Below are positions 9,241 through 19,695 of a stretch of 64,000 nt of DNA, piece by piece. The DNA lies in the NCBI RefSeq assembly GCF_029542625.1, contig NZ_CP120733.1, positions 620,001 to 684,000 of the forward strand, read 5' to 3'. The translations under genes and the position numbers were made by a program. The DNA is from Tepidibacter hydrothermalis. Lineage in GTDB: Bacteria; Bacillota; Clostridia; Peptostreptococcales; Peptostreptococcaceae. Under the pieces are notes generated by a model. The model saw only the letters and a program-made list of their open reading frames with translations, searched no databases and was not told the origin of the DNA. Numbering within the stretch: position 1 is the first letter of the stretch; each line of letters opens with the position of its first letter.

Positions 9241-9437
9241 AAACTATATATGAAAATGTTAGTGAATGCTTTTAGATATTTTGACTAATATAACTTAGCT
9301 TTTAGTGTTTAATAATACGTTAAGAAATTTGTGTGTCTGACCGTAAGGGAGTTCGTAAATTTTAGGATTATTAATAAGGTGAAAGCTTAGTTGTATTCAA
9401 AATATTGTTGGATTCACGGTATTTTCATATATAGTTT
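9241..9437 (-). repeat. Family-2 large palindromic element, copy B (opposite orientation)
   Basis: The outer arms 9241-9257 and 9421-9437 are perfect 17-bp inverted repeats (AAACTATATATGAAAAT), different in sequence from those of copy A. The core at 9311-9372, read on the minus strand, keeps the same loop (CTCCC, GGTCAGACA) and TTCTTAACG bulge, while the stems are AATAAT/ATTATT and AAATTT/AAATTT. From 9438 to 9598 I see only AT-rich sequence with no gene. Confidence 0.85.
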
Positions 9438-9598
9438 TAATACCCCCCAATATATAAGGATTAAAAACGTAGATTCTATTTGTATGATCTTTTGATTAGA
9501 ATTTAAGTTTTTAGAATAAATTCTTTATTTATTTTAAATAAAATTATATAATTTCTATTCATGGGTATCATTAACAGTATGATAAAGTTGATGATATA

Positions 9599-9641
9599 AG
9601 TTGGCGTCATGAGTCAGTGCGTAGCGACTAGATGAATTTTG
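9599..9641 (+). repeat. Family-4 repeat fragment directly upstream of ligA
   Basis: GTTGGCGTCATGAGTCAGTG followed by CGTAGCGACTAGATGAATTTT matches the second half of the family-4 element at 15193 and 41613. AGTC and GACT can close a small hairpin. It ends less than 20 bp before the ligA start, so it is in the ligA leader. Confidence 0.6.
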
Positions 9642-9654
9642 TGAAAGGTGATGA

Positions 9655-11685
<2,031 letters not shown>

Positions 11686-11738
11686 TATGGATTATTTGAC
11701 TAAAAAAAGGTATAATTTTAATATTGAATAGGAAATTT

Positions 11739-11774
11739 AACAGAATCTAAGAAAAATCAAAGATTCTGTTTTAT
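11739..11774 (+). terminator. Probable terminator between ligA and gatC
   Basis: AACAGAATCT (11739-11748) and AGATTCTGTT (11761-11770) form a 10-bp stem with a 12-nt loop, followed by a short T-run (TTTTAT). The short T-run suggests partial termination. Confidence 0.6.
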
Positions 11775-11794
11775 GAATAAAAAGGAGTGAAAAT

Positions 11795-12079
11795 ATGTTA
11801 GATAAGGATACTGTAAAGCATGTAGCTAAATTGTCTAGACTTGAAATCAAGGAAGACGAATTCGAAACTGTATCAAAAAAAATGGGGGATATACTAAGTT
11901 ATATAGAAAAACTTCAGGGTGTAGACACTGAAAATACAGATATAACTTACAATCCTATAAATCTTGTAAATCAATTTAGAACAGATGAAGTAAGAGAATC
12001 ATTAGAAGTTAAAAAGGTACTTCAAAATGCTCCAGAAAAAGAAATGGGATGCTTTAAGGTACCAAAAGTATTAGATTAG
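11795..12079 (+). CDS. gatC: Aspartyl/glutamyl-tRNA amidotransferase subunit C
   Basis: This is a 94-residue subunit of GatCAB, which converts mischarged Glu-tRNA(Gln) or Asp-tRNA(Asn) to the amide form. Family hallmarks visible are VKHVAKLSRLEI near the N-terminus, the central ILSYIEKLQGVDTENTD segment, and a C-terminal RTDEVRES...L.NAPEKE..CFKVPKVL. GatC wraps around GatA and stabilises the GatA-GatB interface. ATG 11795 has an AAGGAG site. It is the first gene of a gatC-gatA-gatB operon, with gaps of only about 15 bp between genes. Confidence 0.97.
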   Translation: MLDKDTVKHVAKLSRLEIKEDEFETVSKKMGDILSYIEKLQGVDTENTDITYNPINLVNQFRTDEVRESLEVKKVLQNAPEKEMGCFKVPKVLD

Positions 12080-12094
12080 AAAGGAGTGGACTTA

Positions 12095-13552
12095 TTGAAA
12101 CTTTATGAAATGACGTTAAAAGAAGCGAGTGAAAAAATAAAAAAACAAGAAATAACTGCTCTTGAGCTTACTCAAAGTATTCTAGATAGAATAAAAGAGG
12201 TTGAGCCAAAGGTTGATTCTTATATAACTATAACAGAAGAAGAAGCTTTAAATAGAGCTAAGGAAATAGATGAGAAAATAAAAGCTGGAGAGGAAGTATC
12301 TGTTCTTGCAGGTATTCCAATGGCAGTAAAAGACAATATATGTACAGATGGAGTTAAAACTACTTGTGCATCAAAGATGCTTGAAAACTTTGTGCCTCCA
12401 TATGATGCAACAGTTGTAAAGAAGCTTAATGCTGCTGGTGCTATAATGGTTGGAAAAACTAATATGGATGAATTTGCCATGGGATCATCTACAGAAAATT
12501 CATATTTAAAAAAGACTAAAAACCCTTGGGATTTAAACAAAGTTCCAGGAGGATCATCTGGAGGTTCTGCAGCAGCTGTAGCAGCTGGACAAGCTTTTTA
12601 TGCACTTGGATCAGATACAGGTGGATCTGTAAAACAACCAGCAGCTCTTACTGGACTTGTTGGACTTAGACCTACATATGGAAGAATATCTAGATATGGA
12701 CTTATAGCATTTGGTTCATCTCTTGACCAAGTTGGTATATTTACAAAGGACGTAACAGATTGTGCTATTGTATTAAGAGAATTAGCTGGAAAAGATAAGA
12801 TGGATGGAACTAGTGCAGAGGTTGAGGTTGCAGATTATGAAAAACATTTAGATAAAGATATGAGCAATATAAAAATAGGTATTCCTAAAGAGTATTTTGT
12901 AGAAGGAATAGATGCAGATGTAAAAAAAGCAGTTTTAGATGGTGTAGAAAAATTAAAAGAGTTGGGAGCAACTGTTAAGGAAGTATCGCTTCCTCATACT
13001 GATTCAGCTATAGCTACATACTATGTACTAGCACCTAGTGAGGCTAGTTCAAATCTTGCTAGATTTGATGGTATAAGATATGGTTATAGAGCCGAAGGAT
13101 ATGATTCTTTGGAAGGATTATACACTAAAACTAGAACTGAAGGTTTTGGAGATGAAGTTAAGAGAAGAATAATGATAGGTACTTATGCTTTAAGTGCTGG
13201 TTATTATGATGCTTATTATAAAAAAGCTTTAAAAGTTAGAACTTTGATAAAGAAAGACTTTGTAGATGCATTTGAAGATGTAGATGTTATAATAGCTCCT
13301 ACTGCTCCAAATGTAGCATTTAATATAGGAGAGAAGACATCAGATCCTATGGCTATGTATATGGAAGATGCATGTACTATACCATCTTGTCTTGCAGGTG
13401 TTCCAGGTATGTCTATTCCATGTGGATTTAAAGATGGGCTTCCAATTGGAATGCAAATAATAGGAAATTATTTTGATGAAGCTACTATGCTTAAAGTAGC
13501 ACATGCATTTGAAAGTGTAACAGAATTTAAAGATCAAAGAGCGAAACTGTAA
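12095..13552 (+). CDS. gatA: Aspartyl/glutamyl-tRNA amidotransferase subunit A
   Basis: This is a 485-residue amidase-signature enzyme that releases ammonia from glutamine for tRNA amidation. The Ser-cisSer-Lys triad is visible: Lys in [10 protein letters not shown] (about residue 77), and the serines within [15 protein letters not shown] and [12 protein letters not shown] (about residues 150-180). I chose the TTG start at 12095 because AAGGAGTG at 12081-12088 is correctly spaced for it; the GTG at 12086 overlaps that ribosome site. It is the middle gene of gatCAB. Confidence 0.97.
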   Translation: MKLYEMTLKEASEKIKKQEITALELTQSILDRIKEVEPKVDSYITITEEEALNRAKEIDEKIKAGEEVSVLAGIPMAVKDNICTDGVKTTCASKMLENFVPPYDATVVKKLNAAGAIMVGKTNMDEFAMGSSTENSYLKKTKNPWDLNKVPGGSSGGSAAAVAAGQAFYALGSDTGGSVKQPAALTGLVGLRPTYGRISRYGLIAFGSSLDQVGIFTKDVTDCAIVLRELAGKDKMDGTSAEVEVADYEKHLDKDMSNIKIGIPKEYFVEGIDADVKKAVLDGVEKLKELGATVKEVSLPHTDSAIATYYVLAPSEASSNLARFDGIRYGYRAEGYDSLEGLYTKTRTEGFGDEVKRRIMIGTYALSAGYYDAYYKKALKVRTLIKKDFVDAFEDVDVIIAPTAPNVAFNIGEKTSDPMAMYMEDACTIPSCLAGVPGMSIPCGFKDGLPIGMQIIGNYFDEATMLKVAHAFESVTEFKDQRAKL

Positions 13553-13566
13553 TTGGAGGTGAAACA

Positions 13567-14997
13567 ATGGGTGATAAAATTTTAATAGGACTTGAAATAC
13601 ATGCAGAACTTTTGACTAATACTAAAATATTTTGTGGATGTAAAAATGAATTTGGAGCAGATGTAAATACTAACTGTTGTCCAGTGTGCCTAGGGCTTCC
13701 TGGATCTCTACCTGTTTTAAATGAAAGGGTTTTAGATTTTGCAATTACAGCTGGACTTAGCTTTAACTGTAAAATAGCTAGGAATACTAAAATGGACAGA
13801 AAAAATTATTTCTATCCGGATCTTACAAAGGCTTACCAAATATCTCAATATGATATACCTCTTTGTTACGATGGATATATAGAGGTAGAAGCTGAGGATG
13901 GATCTGCTAAAAAAATAGGAATAGAGAGAATACATATAGAAGAGGATACAGGTAAATCTCTTCATGATGCAACTGGAGATACTCTTCTTGACTATAATAG
14001 AGGTGGAGTTCCGTTAATTGAAATAGTTTCTAGACCTGATATGAATTCTCCTAAAGAAGCATATCAATTCTTAGAAAAATTAAAAGAAGTATTATTATTT
14101 ACAAACATATCTGACGTAAAAATGGAGCAAGGCTCATTAAGATGTGATGTGAATGTAAATGTAATAAAAGAAGATGGAAGAAAGTCTAACATAGTGGAAC
14201 TTAAGAATTTAAACTCATTTAAAGCAGCTTTAAAGGCTATGGAATATGAGGTTATAAGACATAATGAACTTCTTGCAAAAGGAGAAAATACAGTACGCGA
14301 AACAAGACGTTGGGATGATTCTCAAAATAAGACTATATCTATGAGAAGTAAAGAAAGTGTTCAAGATTATAGATACTTCCCTGAGCCAGATGTTGTAGAT
14401 ATAAATCTTACTGAAGAATATGTAAATGATATAAAAAATAAACTTCCAGAACTTCCTGATGATAAGAGAAAGAGATTTATGAAAGAATATTCTCTTCCTG
14501 AATATGATGCTAAGGTACTTACTACTTCTAAGGAGATTTCAAATTATTTTGAAGAAATGATATCTAAGTTTAGTGATGCTAAGATGATAAGTAACTGGAT
14601 TATGACTGAATTATTAAGAAGAGTTAATGATGAAGGAATAACACTTGACGATGTTAAGTTTGATAAAGACGCTTTCGTATATTTATTAAAGGTTATATCT
14701 GAAGGAAAAATAAACAATAATGCTGGTAAAAAGGTATTTAGAGAAATGTTTGAAACTGGAAAGAAACCAGAGAATATAATAAAAGAAAAAGGTCTTATTC
14801 AGATACAGGATGAAGGAGCTATAAAAGAAATAGTAGTAGGCATATTAAATGACAACCTTCAATCTGTTGAAGACTATAAGAATGGAAAAGATAGAGCGTT
14901 AGGATTTTTAGTTGGCCAGGTTATGAAGGCTAGTAAAGGTAAGGCTAATCCTCAAATGGTAAATAAATTAATAATAGATATTATGAAAAATATGTAA
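13567..14997 (+). CDS. gatB: Aspartyl/glutamyl-tRNA amidotransferase subunit B
   Basis: This is a 476-residue subunit that binds the mischarged tRNA, activates the acyl group with ATP and receives ammonia from GatA. GLEIHAELLT is at the N-terminus, with the zinc-binding cysteine pattern FCGC...NCCPVCLGLPG (about residues 22-46), the conserved MDRKNYFYPDL.K.YQISQYD.P motif, and a C-terminal YqeY-like helical tail ending GKANPQMVNKLI. ATG 13567 lies behind TTGGAGGTGA. It is the last gene of the operon, and a strong terminator overlaps its stop codon. Confidence 0.97.
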   Translation: MGDKILIGLEIHAELLTNTKIFCGCKNEFGADVNTNCCPVCLGLPGSLPVLNERVLDFAITAGLSFNCKIARNTKMDRKNYFYPDLTKAYQISQYDIPLCYDGYIEVEAEDGSAKKIGIERIHIEEDTGKSLHDATGDTLLDYNRGGVPLIEIVSRPDMNSPKEAYQFLEKLKEVLLFTNISDVKMEQGSLRCDVNVNVIKEDGRKSNIVELKNLNSFKAALKAMEYEVIRHNELLAKGENTVRETRRWDDSQNKTISMRSKESVQDYRYFPEPDVVDINLTEEYVNDIKNKLPELPDDKRKRFMKEYSLPEYDAKVLTTSKEISNYFEEMISKFSDAKMISNWIMTELLRRVNDEGITLDDVKFDKDAFVYLLKVISEGKINNNAGKKVFREMFETGKKPENIIKEKGLIQIQDEGAIKEIVVGILNDNLQSVEDYKNGKDRALGFLVGQVMKASKGKANPQMVNKLIIDIMKNM

Positions 14998-15026
14998 GAG
15001 TGGGAATTCCCACTCTTATTTTTTTT
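14996..15026 (+). terminator. Rho-independent terminator of gatCAB
   Basis: The perfect palindrome AAGAGTGGGAATTCCCACTC is followed by TT and then A and a run of eight T. It begins in the gatB stop codon. Confidence 0.9.
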
Positions 15027-15138
15027 ATAACGAATAGGAAATTATATTCCTCTTTAATTTGTGGATAAATATAATTTTCGTTATGAGTTTCAAAAAAGTT
15101 TACATTTAAGATTCTTCTAAAGAAGAACTTTTTTATAT
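15026..15138 (+). repeat. Family-1 intergenic repeat (full copy)
   Basis: This is a complete two-hairpin copy: TATAACGAATAGGAAATTAT at the left, TTTGTGGATAAATATAATTT with a DnaA-box-like core, TTCGTTATGAGTTTC, then AAAAAAGTT to AACTTTTTT with inner TTCTTC/GAAGAA arms. It abuts the gatB terminator. Confidence 0.8.
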
Positions 15139-15192
15139 ATTAAGCCATTATAAATTTTTTGTTCTATCGATAATTCAGTGTAAGAGGCATAT

Positions 15193-15322
15193 TTGTAACT
15201 ATTTTTAATCAACAGAGTCGCGAGACTTGTTGGCGTCATGAACTATGTGAATTTTGATAAAGGAGCCTGGAAGGATTGTTGTCGACATGAATCACCACGT
15301 TAGTGAGTAGACGAATTTTTGA
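15193..15322 (+). repeat. Family-4 repeat: GNRA-capped hairpin plus tandem half copy
   Basis: AACA(G)AGTC-GCGA-GACTTGTT at 15210-15231 is an 8-bp hairpin with one bulged G and a GNRA-type tetraloop. It is followed by GGCGTCATGA, and a second, degenerate unit (about 15272-15322) has the CACGTTAGTGAGTAGACGAA tail and five T. The same module is at 41613 (with a GTGA loop) and, in parts, at 9599 and 24128. There is no ORF. It could be a small structured RNA or a mobile palindrome. Confidence 0.6.
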
Positions 15323-15614
15323 ATAAAATTTGAAAAACTTCTTAATAATATAATGAAAGACAAATTATTTTGAAAATTATAGAGAAAACGATATTTTTCA
15401 GAAAAAAAGAATGCAAAACATAAAACATTCAAAAATACACGTGTTCATGAGGCGTATAAACGTGAAATTTTTTAAAGAATGTTGAAATATGAAGGAAGTT
15501 GGAAGAAAAGAGTCCTTGCAATAAACAGTAAAATAATATAATATATATAAAAATGAAATTATCGCAAAAAAAAAATCATATGTAAAAATAATCTGATAAT
15601 GGAGGAGTGATATC
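15323..15614 (+). promoter_or_regulatory. Non-coding region upstream of the opp operon
   Basis: There is no gene here. It contains an inverted pair ACATTC (about 15424) and GAATGT (about 15477) enclosing CACG/CGTG arms, which could form a leader hairpin if transcription starts upstream. It also contains an AT-rich TATAAT-like run near 15536-15545 that is a candidate -10 element with a TTGCAA about 15 bp upstream. The evidence is weak; it most likely holds the opp promoter. Confidence 0.3.
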
Positions 15615-16535
15615 GTGGGTCGTTATATTGTTAAAAGGTTAATATCGATGATAATAACTTTGTTTTTCATCGTAACTATTACTTTCATACTTATGCATAC
15701 TATTCCAGGAGGGCCTTTTACAGGTGAGAAAAAGTTACCTCCAGAAATAGAAGCAGCGCTTAATGAAAAATATCATTTAAATGAACCGGTGTTTGTTCAG
15801 TACACAACTTACCTTAAGAACATTTTAAAGGGAGATTTAGGACCATCTTATCAGGTAAAGGGTGAAACCGTAAATCACATAATAGCTCAGACATTTCCAG
15901 CTTCAGCTCAATTGGGAGTAATAGCTATAGCTATAATATTATTAATAGGAGTTCCGCTCGGAGTTATAGCAGCATTAAAGCAAGGAACGTGGATAGATAG
16001 CGGAGTAATGTTTATTGCAATACTCGGAGTTACCATACCGAGTTTCGTTATAGCAACATTGATGATATATGTATTTGCAGTCAAGGTACATGTTTTACCT
16101 GCTGCTAGATGGGGAACATGGAAGCATATGATAATGCCGAGTATTGCTCTCGCATCGTATTCTTTTGCATTTATAGCAAGACTTACAAGATCCAGTATGC
16201 TGGAGGTTGTATCTCAAGACTATATAAGAACTGCTAGAGCTAAGGGATTAAGTGAAACGATTGTTATATTTAAACATGCTCTTAAAAATGCTTTAATACC
16301 TATCGTTACTTATATAGGGCCTCTTGCAGCAGGACTTTTAACAGGGTCTTTTGTTATAGAAAAAATATTTGCTGTACCTGGGCTTGGTAGATCATTTGTT
16401 GAGAGTATAACTAATAGAGACTACACTCTTATAATGGGAGTTACAATCTTTTATGCTGTATTTTTAGTTGGAATGATACTTGTAGTAGACTTACTTTACG
16501 GATTTATAGATCCTAGAATAAAATATGATGACTAA
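15615..16535 (+). CDS. oppB: Oligopeptide ABC transporter permease OppB
   Basis: This is a 306-residue inner-membrane permease of a peptide ABC importer. The first TM segment at the N-terminus (ISMIITLFFIVTITFIL) is followed by the PGGPF motif typical of OppB/DppB, and by six TM helices in all. The EAA loop that contacts the ATPases reads YIRTARAKGLSE at about residues 202-213. The protein ends with the family-typical DLLYGFIDPRIKYD. The start is GTG behind GGAGGAGTG. It is the first gene of oppBCDF-A1-A2. Confidence 0.95.
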   Translation: MGRYIVKRLISMIITLFFIVTITFILMHTIPGGPFTGEKKLPPEIEAALNEKYHLNEPVFVQYTTYLKNILKGDLGPSYQVKGETVNHIIAQTFPASAQLGVIAIAIILLIGVPLGVIAALKQGTWIDSGVMFIAILGVTIPSFVIATLMIYVFAVKVHVLPAARWGTWKHMIMPSIALASYSFAFIARLTRSSMLEVVSQDYIRTARAKGLSETIVIFKHALKNALIPIVTYIGPLAAGLLTGSFVIEKIFAVPGLGRSFVESITNRDYTLIMGVTIFYAVFLVGMILVVDLLYGFIDPRIKYDD

Positions 16536-16548
16536 GGGGGAGTGATTA

Positions 16549-17472
16549 ATGGAAAACCTTAATATAGATAAAAACTTATGGAAACCTTTAAGCCAAGAAG
16601 ATAGAGATTCTGAAACAATATCAAGACCCTCTATGACATATTGGCAGGATGTATGGAGACGTTTGAAGAATAATAAAGTAGCTATGGGATCTTTAGTGTT
16701 TTTGATATTATTATTATTATTAGCTACATTTGGACCGATGATGGCTAAATATTCTTATTCAGATCAGAACTTATTAAATGCAAATCAAGGACCAAATGCT
16801 GAACATTGGTTTGGTACAGATTCCCATGGTAGGGACTTATATGTTAGAGTATTATATGGAGCTAGAATTTCTTTAACAGTAGGAATTGTAGCATCGATAA
16901 TAAACCTTGTAATAGGAGTACTTTATGGTGGGGTTGCAGGATATTTTGGAGGCAAGGTAGACAATATAATGATGAGAATAGTAGATATATTATACACTAT
17001 TCCACTTACATTATACGTTATTCTTCTTATGGTAGTTATGGGAACGGGGCTTAAGGCTATATTGGTTGCTTTAGGATCTGTTTATTGGATTAATATGGCT
17101 AGAATAGTTAGAGGTCAGATACTTTCTTTGAAAGAACAAGAATATGTACTGGCTGCAAAAACACTTGGAGCTAGCGATTTTAGAATACTTATTATGCATT
17201 TGATACCTAACGCTATGGGACCTATAATAATAACTATGACAATGTCAATACCAAGTGCAATATTTACTGAGGCATTTTTATCATTTATCGGTCTTGGTGT
17301 TTCAGCGCCTATGGCATCTTGGGGAGTACTAGCTAATGATGCATTATCAACTTTAAGTATATATCCATATCAGCTATTCTTCCCATCGCTTGCTATATCA
17401 GTTACTATGTTAGGATTCAATTTCTTAGGGGATGGATTAAGAGATGCACTAGATCCACGTATGCGTAAATAA
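16549..17472 (+). CDS. oppC: Oligopeptide ABC transporter permease OppC
   Basis: This is a 307-residue second permease of the importer. It has an N-terminal cytoplasmic segment (about 45 residues), a TM helix, then the periplasmic-type WFGTDSHGRDLYVRVLYGAR motif characteristic of OppC/DppC, and the remaining TM helices. The EAA loop YVLAAKTLGASDFRIL is at about residues 203-218, and the protein ends GDGLRDALDPRMRK. ATG 16549 is preceded by GGGGGAGTG. It starts 14 bp after oppB and pairs with it to form the heterodimeric channel. Confidence 0.95.
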   Translation: MENLNIDKNLWKPLSQEDRDSETISRPSMTYWQDVWRRLKNNKVAMGSLVFLILLLLLATFGPMMAKYSYSDQNLLNANQGPNAEHWFGTDSHGRDLYVRVLYGARISLTVGIVASIINLVIGVLYGGVAGYFGGKVDNIMMRIVDILYTIPLTLYVILLMVVMGTGLKAILVALGSVYWINMARIVRGQILSLKEQEYVLAAKTLGASDFRILIMHLIPNAMGPIIITMTMSIPSAIFTEAFLSFIGLGVSAPMASWGVLANDALSTLSIYPYQLFFPSLAISVTMLGFNFLGDGLRDALDPRMRK

Positions 17473-17487
17473 AAGGAGGAGAAATAT

Positions 17488-18510
17488 ATGAAAGACCATT
17501 TACTTGAATTAAAAGAATTGAGAACTTCCTTTTTTACTCATGTAGGAGAAGTAAAGGCTATAAGAGGGGTAAGTTTTCATTTAGATAAAGGAGAAGCATT
17601 AGGAATAGTTGGAGAGTCTGGTAGTGGTAAGTCAGTAACATCTATGTCTATTATGAGACTACTTCAACACCCAGGAAAAATAGTAGGTGGAGAAATAAAT
17701 TTTAATGGTGAAAATCTAATAGACAAAAGTGATAAGGAAATGCAGAGTATAAGGGGAAACGACATAGCGATGATATTCCAAGATCCTATGACTTCTCTAA
17801 ATCCTGTTTATACTGTTGGGGATCAAATAATTGAAGCGATAGTTAAGCATCAAAAAATATCTAAGGCTGACGCTAGAAAAAAAGCTATAGAGATGCTAAA
17901 TCTTGTTGGTATACCTAGTCCTGAAAAAAGAATAGATCAATATCCACATGAGTTTTCAGGTGGTATGAGACAAAGAGCAATGATTGCAATGGCGCTTTCT
18001 TGTGAACCTCAGCTTCTTATAGCGGATGAACCGACAACTGCTCTTGATGTTACTATTCAAGCACAAATACTTGAGCTTATGAAAGATTTAAAGAATAAAT
18101 TAGATACATCTATAATACTTATAACACATGACCTTGGTGTAGTTGCAGATGTATGTTCAAGAATAATCGTTATGTACGGAGGAATAATACTAGAAGAGGG
18201 TAGATCAGAAGATATATTCTACAACCCTAAGCACCCATATACACTTGGCCTTTTAAAATCTATACCAAAGCTTGCTGATAAAGAAGATAAAGAAAGGTTG
18301 ATTCCAATACCTGGATCACCTCCAGATTTATTAAAGCCTCCTAAAGGATGTCCATTTGCAGCAAGATGTGAATATGCTATGAAAGTATGCATAGATAAAA
18401 TGCCTGAATACACTTATGTAAAAGAAGATCACAGATCTATGTGTTGGCTGCTTCATCCAGATGCTCCTAAGGTAGATAGTATAAATAAAAACCTAAAGGA
18501 GGATAAATAA
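17488..18510 (+). CDS. oppD: Oligopeptide ABC transporter ATP-binding protein OppD
   Basis: This is a 340-residue ATPase of the importer. Walker A is GESGSGKS (about residues 45-52), the signature motif LSGG appears as EFSGGMRQR (about 155), Walker B is LLIADEPTTALD, and the switch His is in LITHDLGVVAD. The C-terminal oligopeptide-transporter domain has the cysteine cluster that in relatives binds a 4Fe-4S cluster (CPFAARC ... CID ... C). ATG follows AAAGGAGGAG. It is tightly spaced with oppC and oppF. Confidence 0.96.
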   Translation: MKDHLLELKELRTSFFTHVGEVKAIRGVSFHLDKGEALGIVGESGSGKSVTSMSIMRLLQHPGKIVGGEINFNGENLIDKSDKEMQSIRGNDIAMIFQDPMTSLNPVYTVGDQIIEAIVKHQKISKADARKKAIEMLNLVGIPSPEKRIDQYPHEFSGGMRQRAMIAMALSCEPQLLIADEPTTALDVTIQAQILELMKDLKNKLDTSIILITHDLGVVADVCSRIIVMYGGIILEEGRSEDIFYNPKHPYTLGLLKSIPKLADKEDKERLIPIPGSPPDLLKPPKGCPFAARCEYAMKVCIDKMPEYTYVKEDHRSMCWLLHPDAPKVDSINKNLKEDK

Positions 18511-18512
18511 AA

Positions 18513-19493
18513 ATGAACAAGAACGAAATATTAGTAGATATACAAAACTTAAAAAAGTATTTCCCTATAAAAAAGGGGTTTATAAACAGAGAAACTCAAT
18601 ATGTAAAAGCTGTTGATGATATAAGTTTTCATATAAGAAAAGGAGAAACTCTAGGTCTTGTTGGAGAATCAGGTTGCGGTAAGTCTACAACAGGAAGAAC
18701 TATAATAAGGTTATATGATCCAACAGCTGGAAAAATAATGTTTGGAGGAAAGGATATAGCAAACCTTTCTCAAAAAGAATTAAAACCATATAGAAAAAAG
18801 ATACAGATGATATTCCAAGATCCATATGCTTCTCTTAATACACGTATGACTGTTGGAGATATTATAGGAGAACCTTTTGATATACACAATATGTGTAGTG
18901 GAAAAGAGAAGCTTGAAAGAGTTCATCATTTATTACAAAAGGTTGGGCTTAATCCAGATCATGCAGCGAGATATCCTCATGAATTCTCAGGTGGACAAAG
19001 ACAACGTATAGGAATAGCTAGAGCTTTAGCTGTAGAACCAGAATTTATAATAGCTGATGAACCTATATCTGCACTGGATGTGTCTATACAGGCACAGGTT
19101 GTGAATATGCTAGAAGATTTGCAAAATGAACTTGGACTTACATATCTTTTTATAGCACATGATTTATCTATGGTTAAATATATATCTAATAGAATAGGAG
19201 TTATGTATTTGGGGAAATTAGTTGAGATAGCAGAAAGTGATGAGTTATATAATAATCCAGCTCATCCTTATACTAAAGCATTACTTTCAGCAATACCTCA
19301 TCCAGATCCAAATGCTGCAAAAGAAAGCAAGAGAATAGTTCTTGAAGGGGATGTTCCAAGTCCGCTTAATCCTCCATCAGGATGTAGATTTAGAACTAGA
19401 TGTAAGTACGCTATGCCAAAGTGTGCAGAGGTTGAACCTATACTTAAAGAAGTATCTAGTGGACATAGTTCAGCATGTCATTTACATGAATAA
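18513..19493 (+). CDS. oppF: Oligopeptide ABC transporter ATP-binding protein OppF
   Basis: This is a 326-residue second ATPase that pairs with OppD. It has the N-terminal KKYFPIKKG motif typical of OppF, Walker [10 protein letters not shown], signature [10 protein letters not shown], Walker [13 protein letters not shown] and the HDLSMVKY switch. The C-terminal cysteine cluster is [14 protein letters not shown]. The start ATG is 2 bp after the oppD stop, so translation is probably coupled. Confidence 0.96.
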   Translation: MNKNEILVDIQNLKKYFPIKKGFINRETQYVKAVDDISFHIRKGETLGLVGESGCGKSTTGRTIIRLYDPTAGKIMFGGKDIANLSQKELKPYRKKIQMIFQDPYASLNTRMTVGDIIGEPFDIHNMCSGKEKLERVHHLLQKVGLNPDHAARYPHEFSGGQRQRIGIARALAVEPEFIIADEPISALDVSIQAQVVNMLEDLQNELGLTYLFIAHDLSMVKYISNRIGVMYLGKLVEIAESDELYNNPAHPYTKALLSAIPHPDPNAAKESKRIVLEGDVPSPLNPPSGCRFRTRCKYAMPKCAEVEPILKEVSSGHSSACHLHE

Positions 19494-19504
19494 AGTGAAA
19501 TTTA

Positions 19505-19578
19505 AATTCAGAAGATGTTAAGTTATTATCTCCAACCCAGATAAGATGGAGTAATATAACTTTTAGTTTTTGGATAAA
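19505..19578 (+). repeat. Family-3 hairpin repeat (about 75 nt)
   Basis: ATTCAGAAGATGTTAAGTTA at the left pairs with AACTTTTAGTTTTTGGAT at the right, and inner TCTCCAACC pairs with GATGGAG. It lies between oppF and oppA1 and could set the relative expression of the binding protein by processing or partial termination. Copies are at 30368, 33937 and 45717. Confidence 0.7.
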
Positions 19579-19695
19579 ACGAAATATTTAGAAGATTGAA
19601 AAAATTAAAAGGATTTGATTGAAATATATAGAATATATATTTAATTATGTGTTTTATATTTTAATACAATAAAATATTAAGGGGGAGGAATTAAT

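Noticed and set aside
8900-9600. Possible CRISPR array or tandem repeat
   Set aside because: The repeats are long near-palindromes in opposite orientation with no regular repeat-spacer pattern, and no cas genes are present.
9599-9641. Riboswitch controlling ligA
   Set aside because: The same segment occurs at three other places with unrelated neighbours, so it is better described as a dispersed repeat.
15421-15485. Leader riboswitch before oppB
   Set aside because: Paired ACATTC/GAATGT and CACG/CGTG arms exist, but no known aptamer motif was recognised, and such arms occur by chance in AT-rich DNA.
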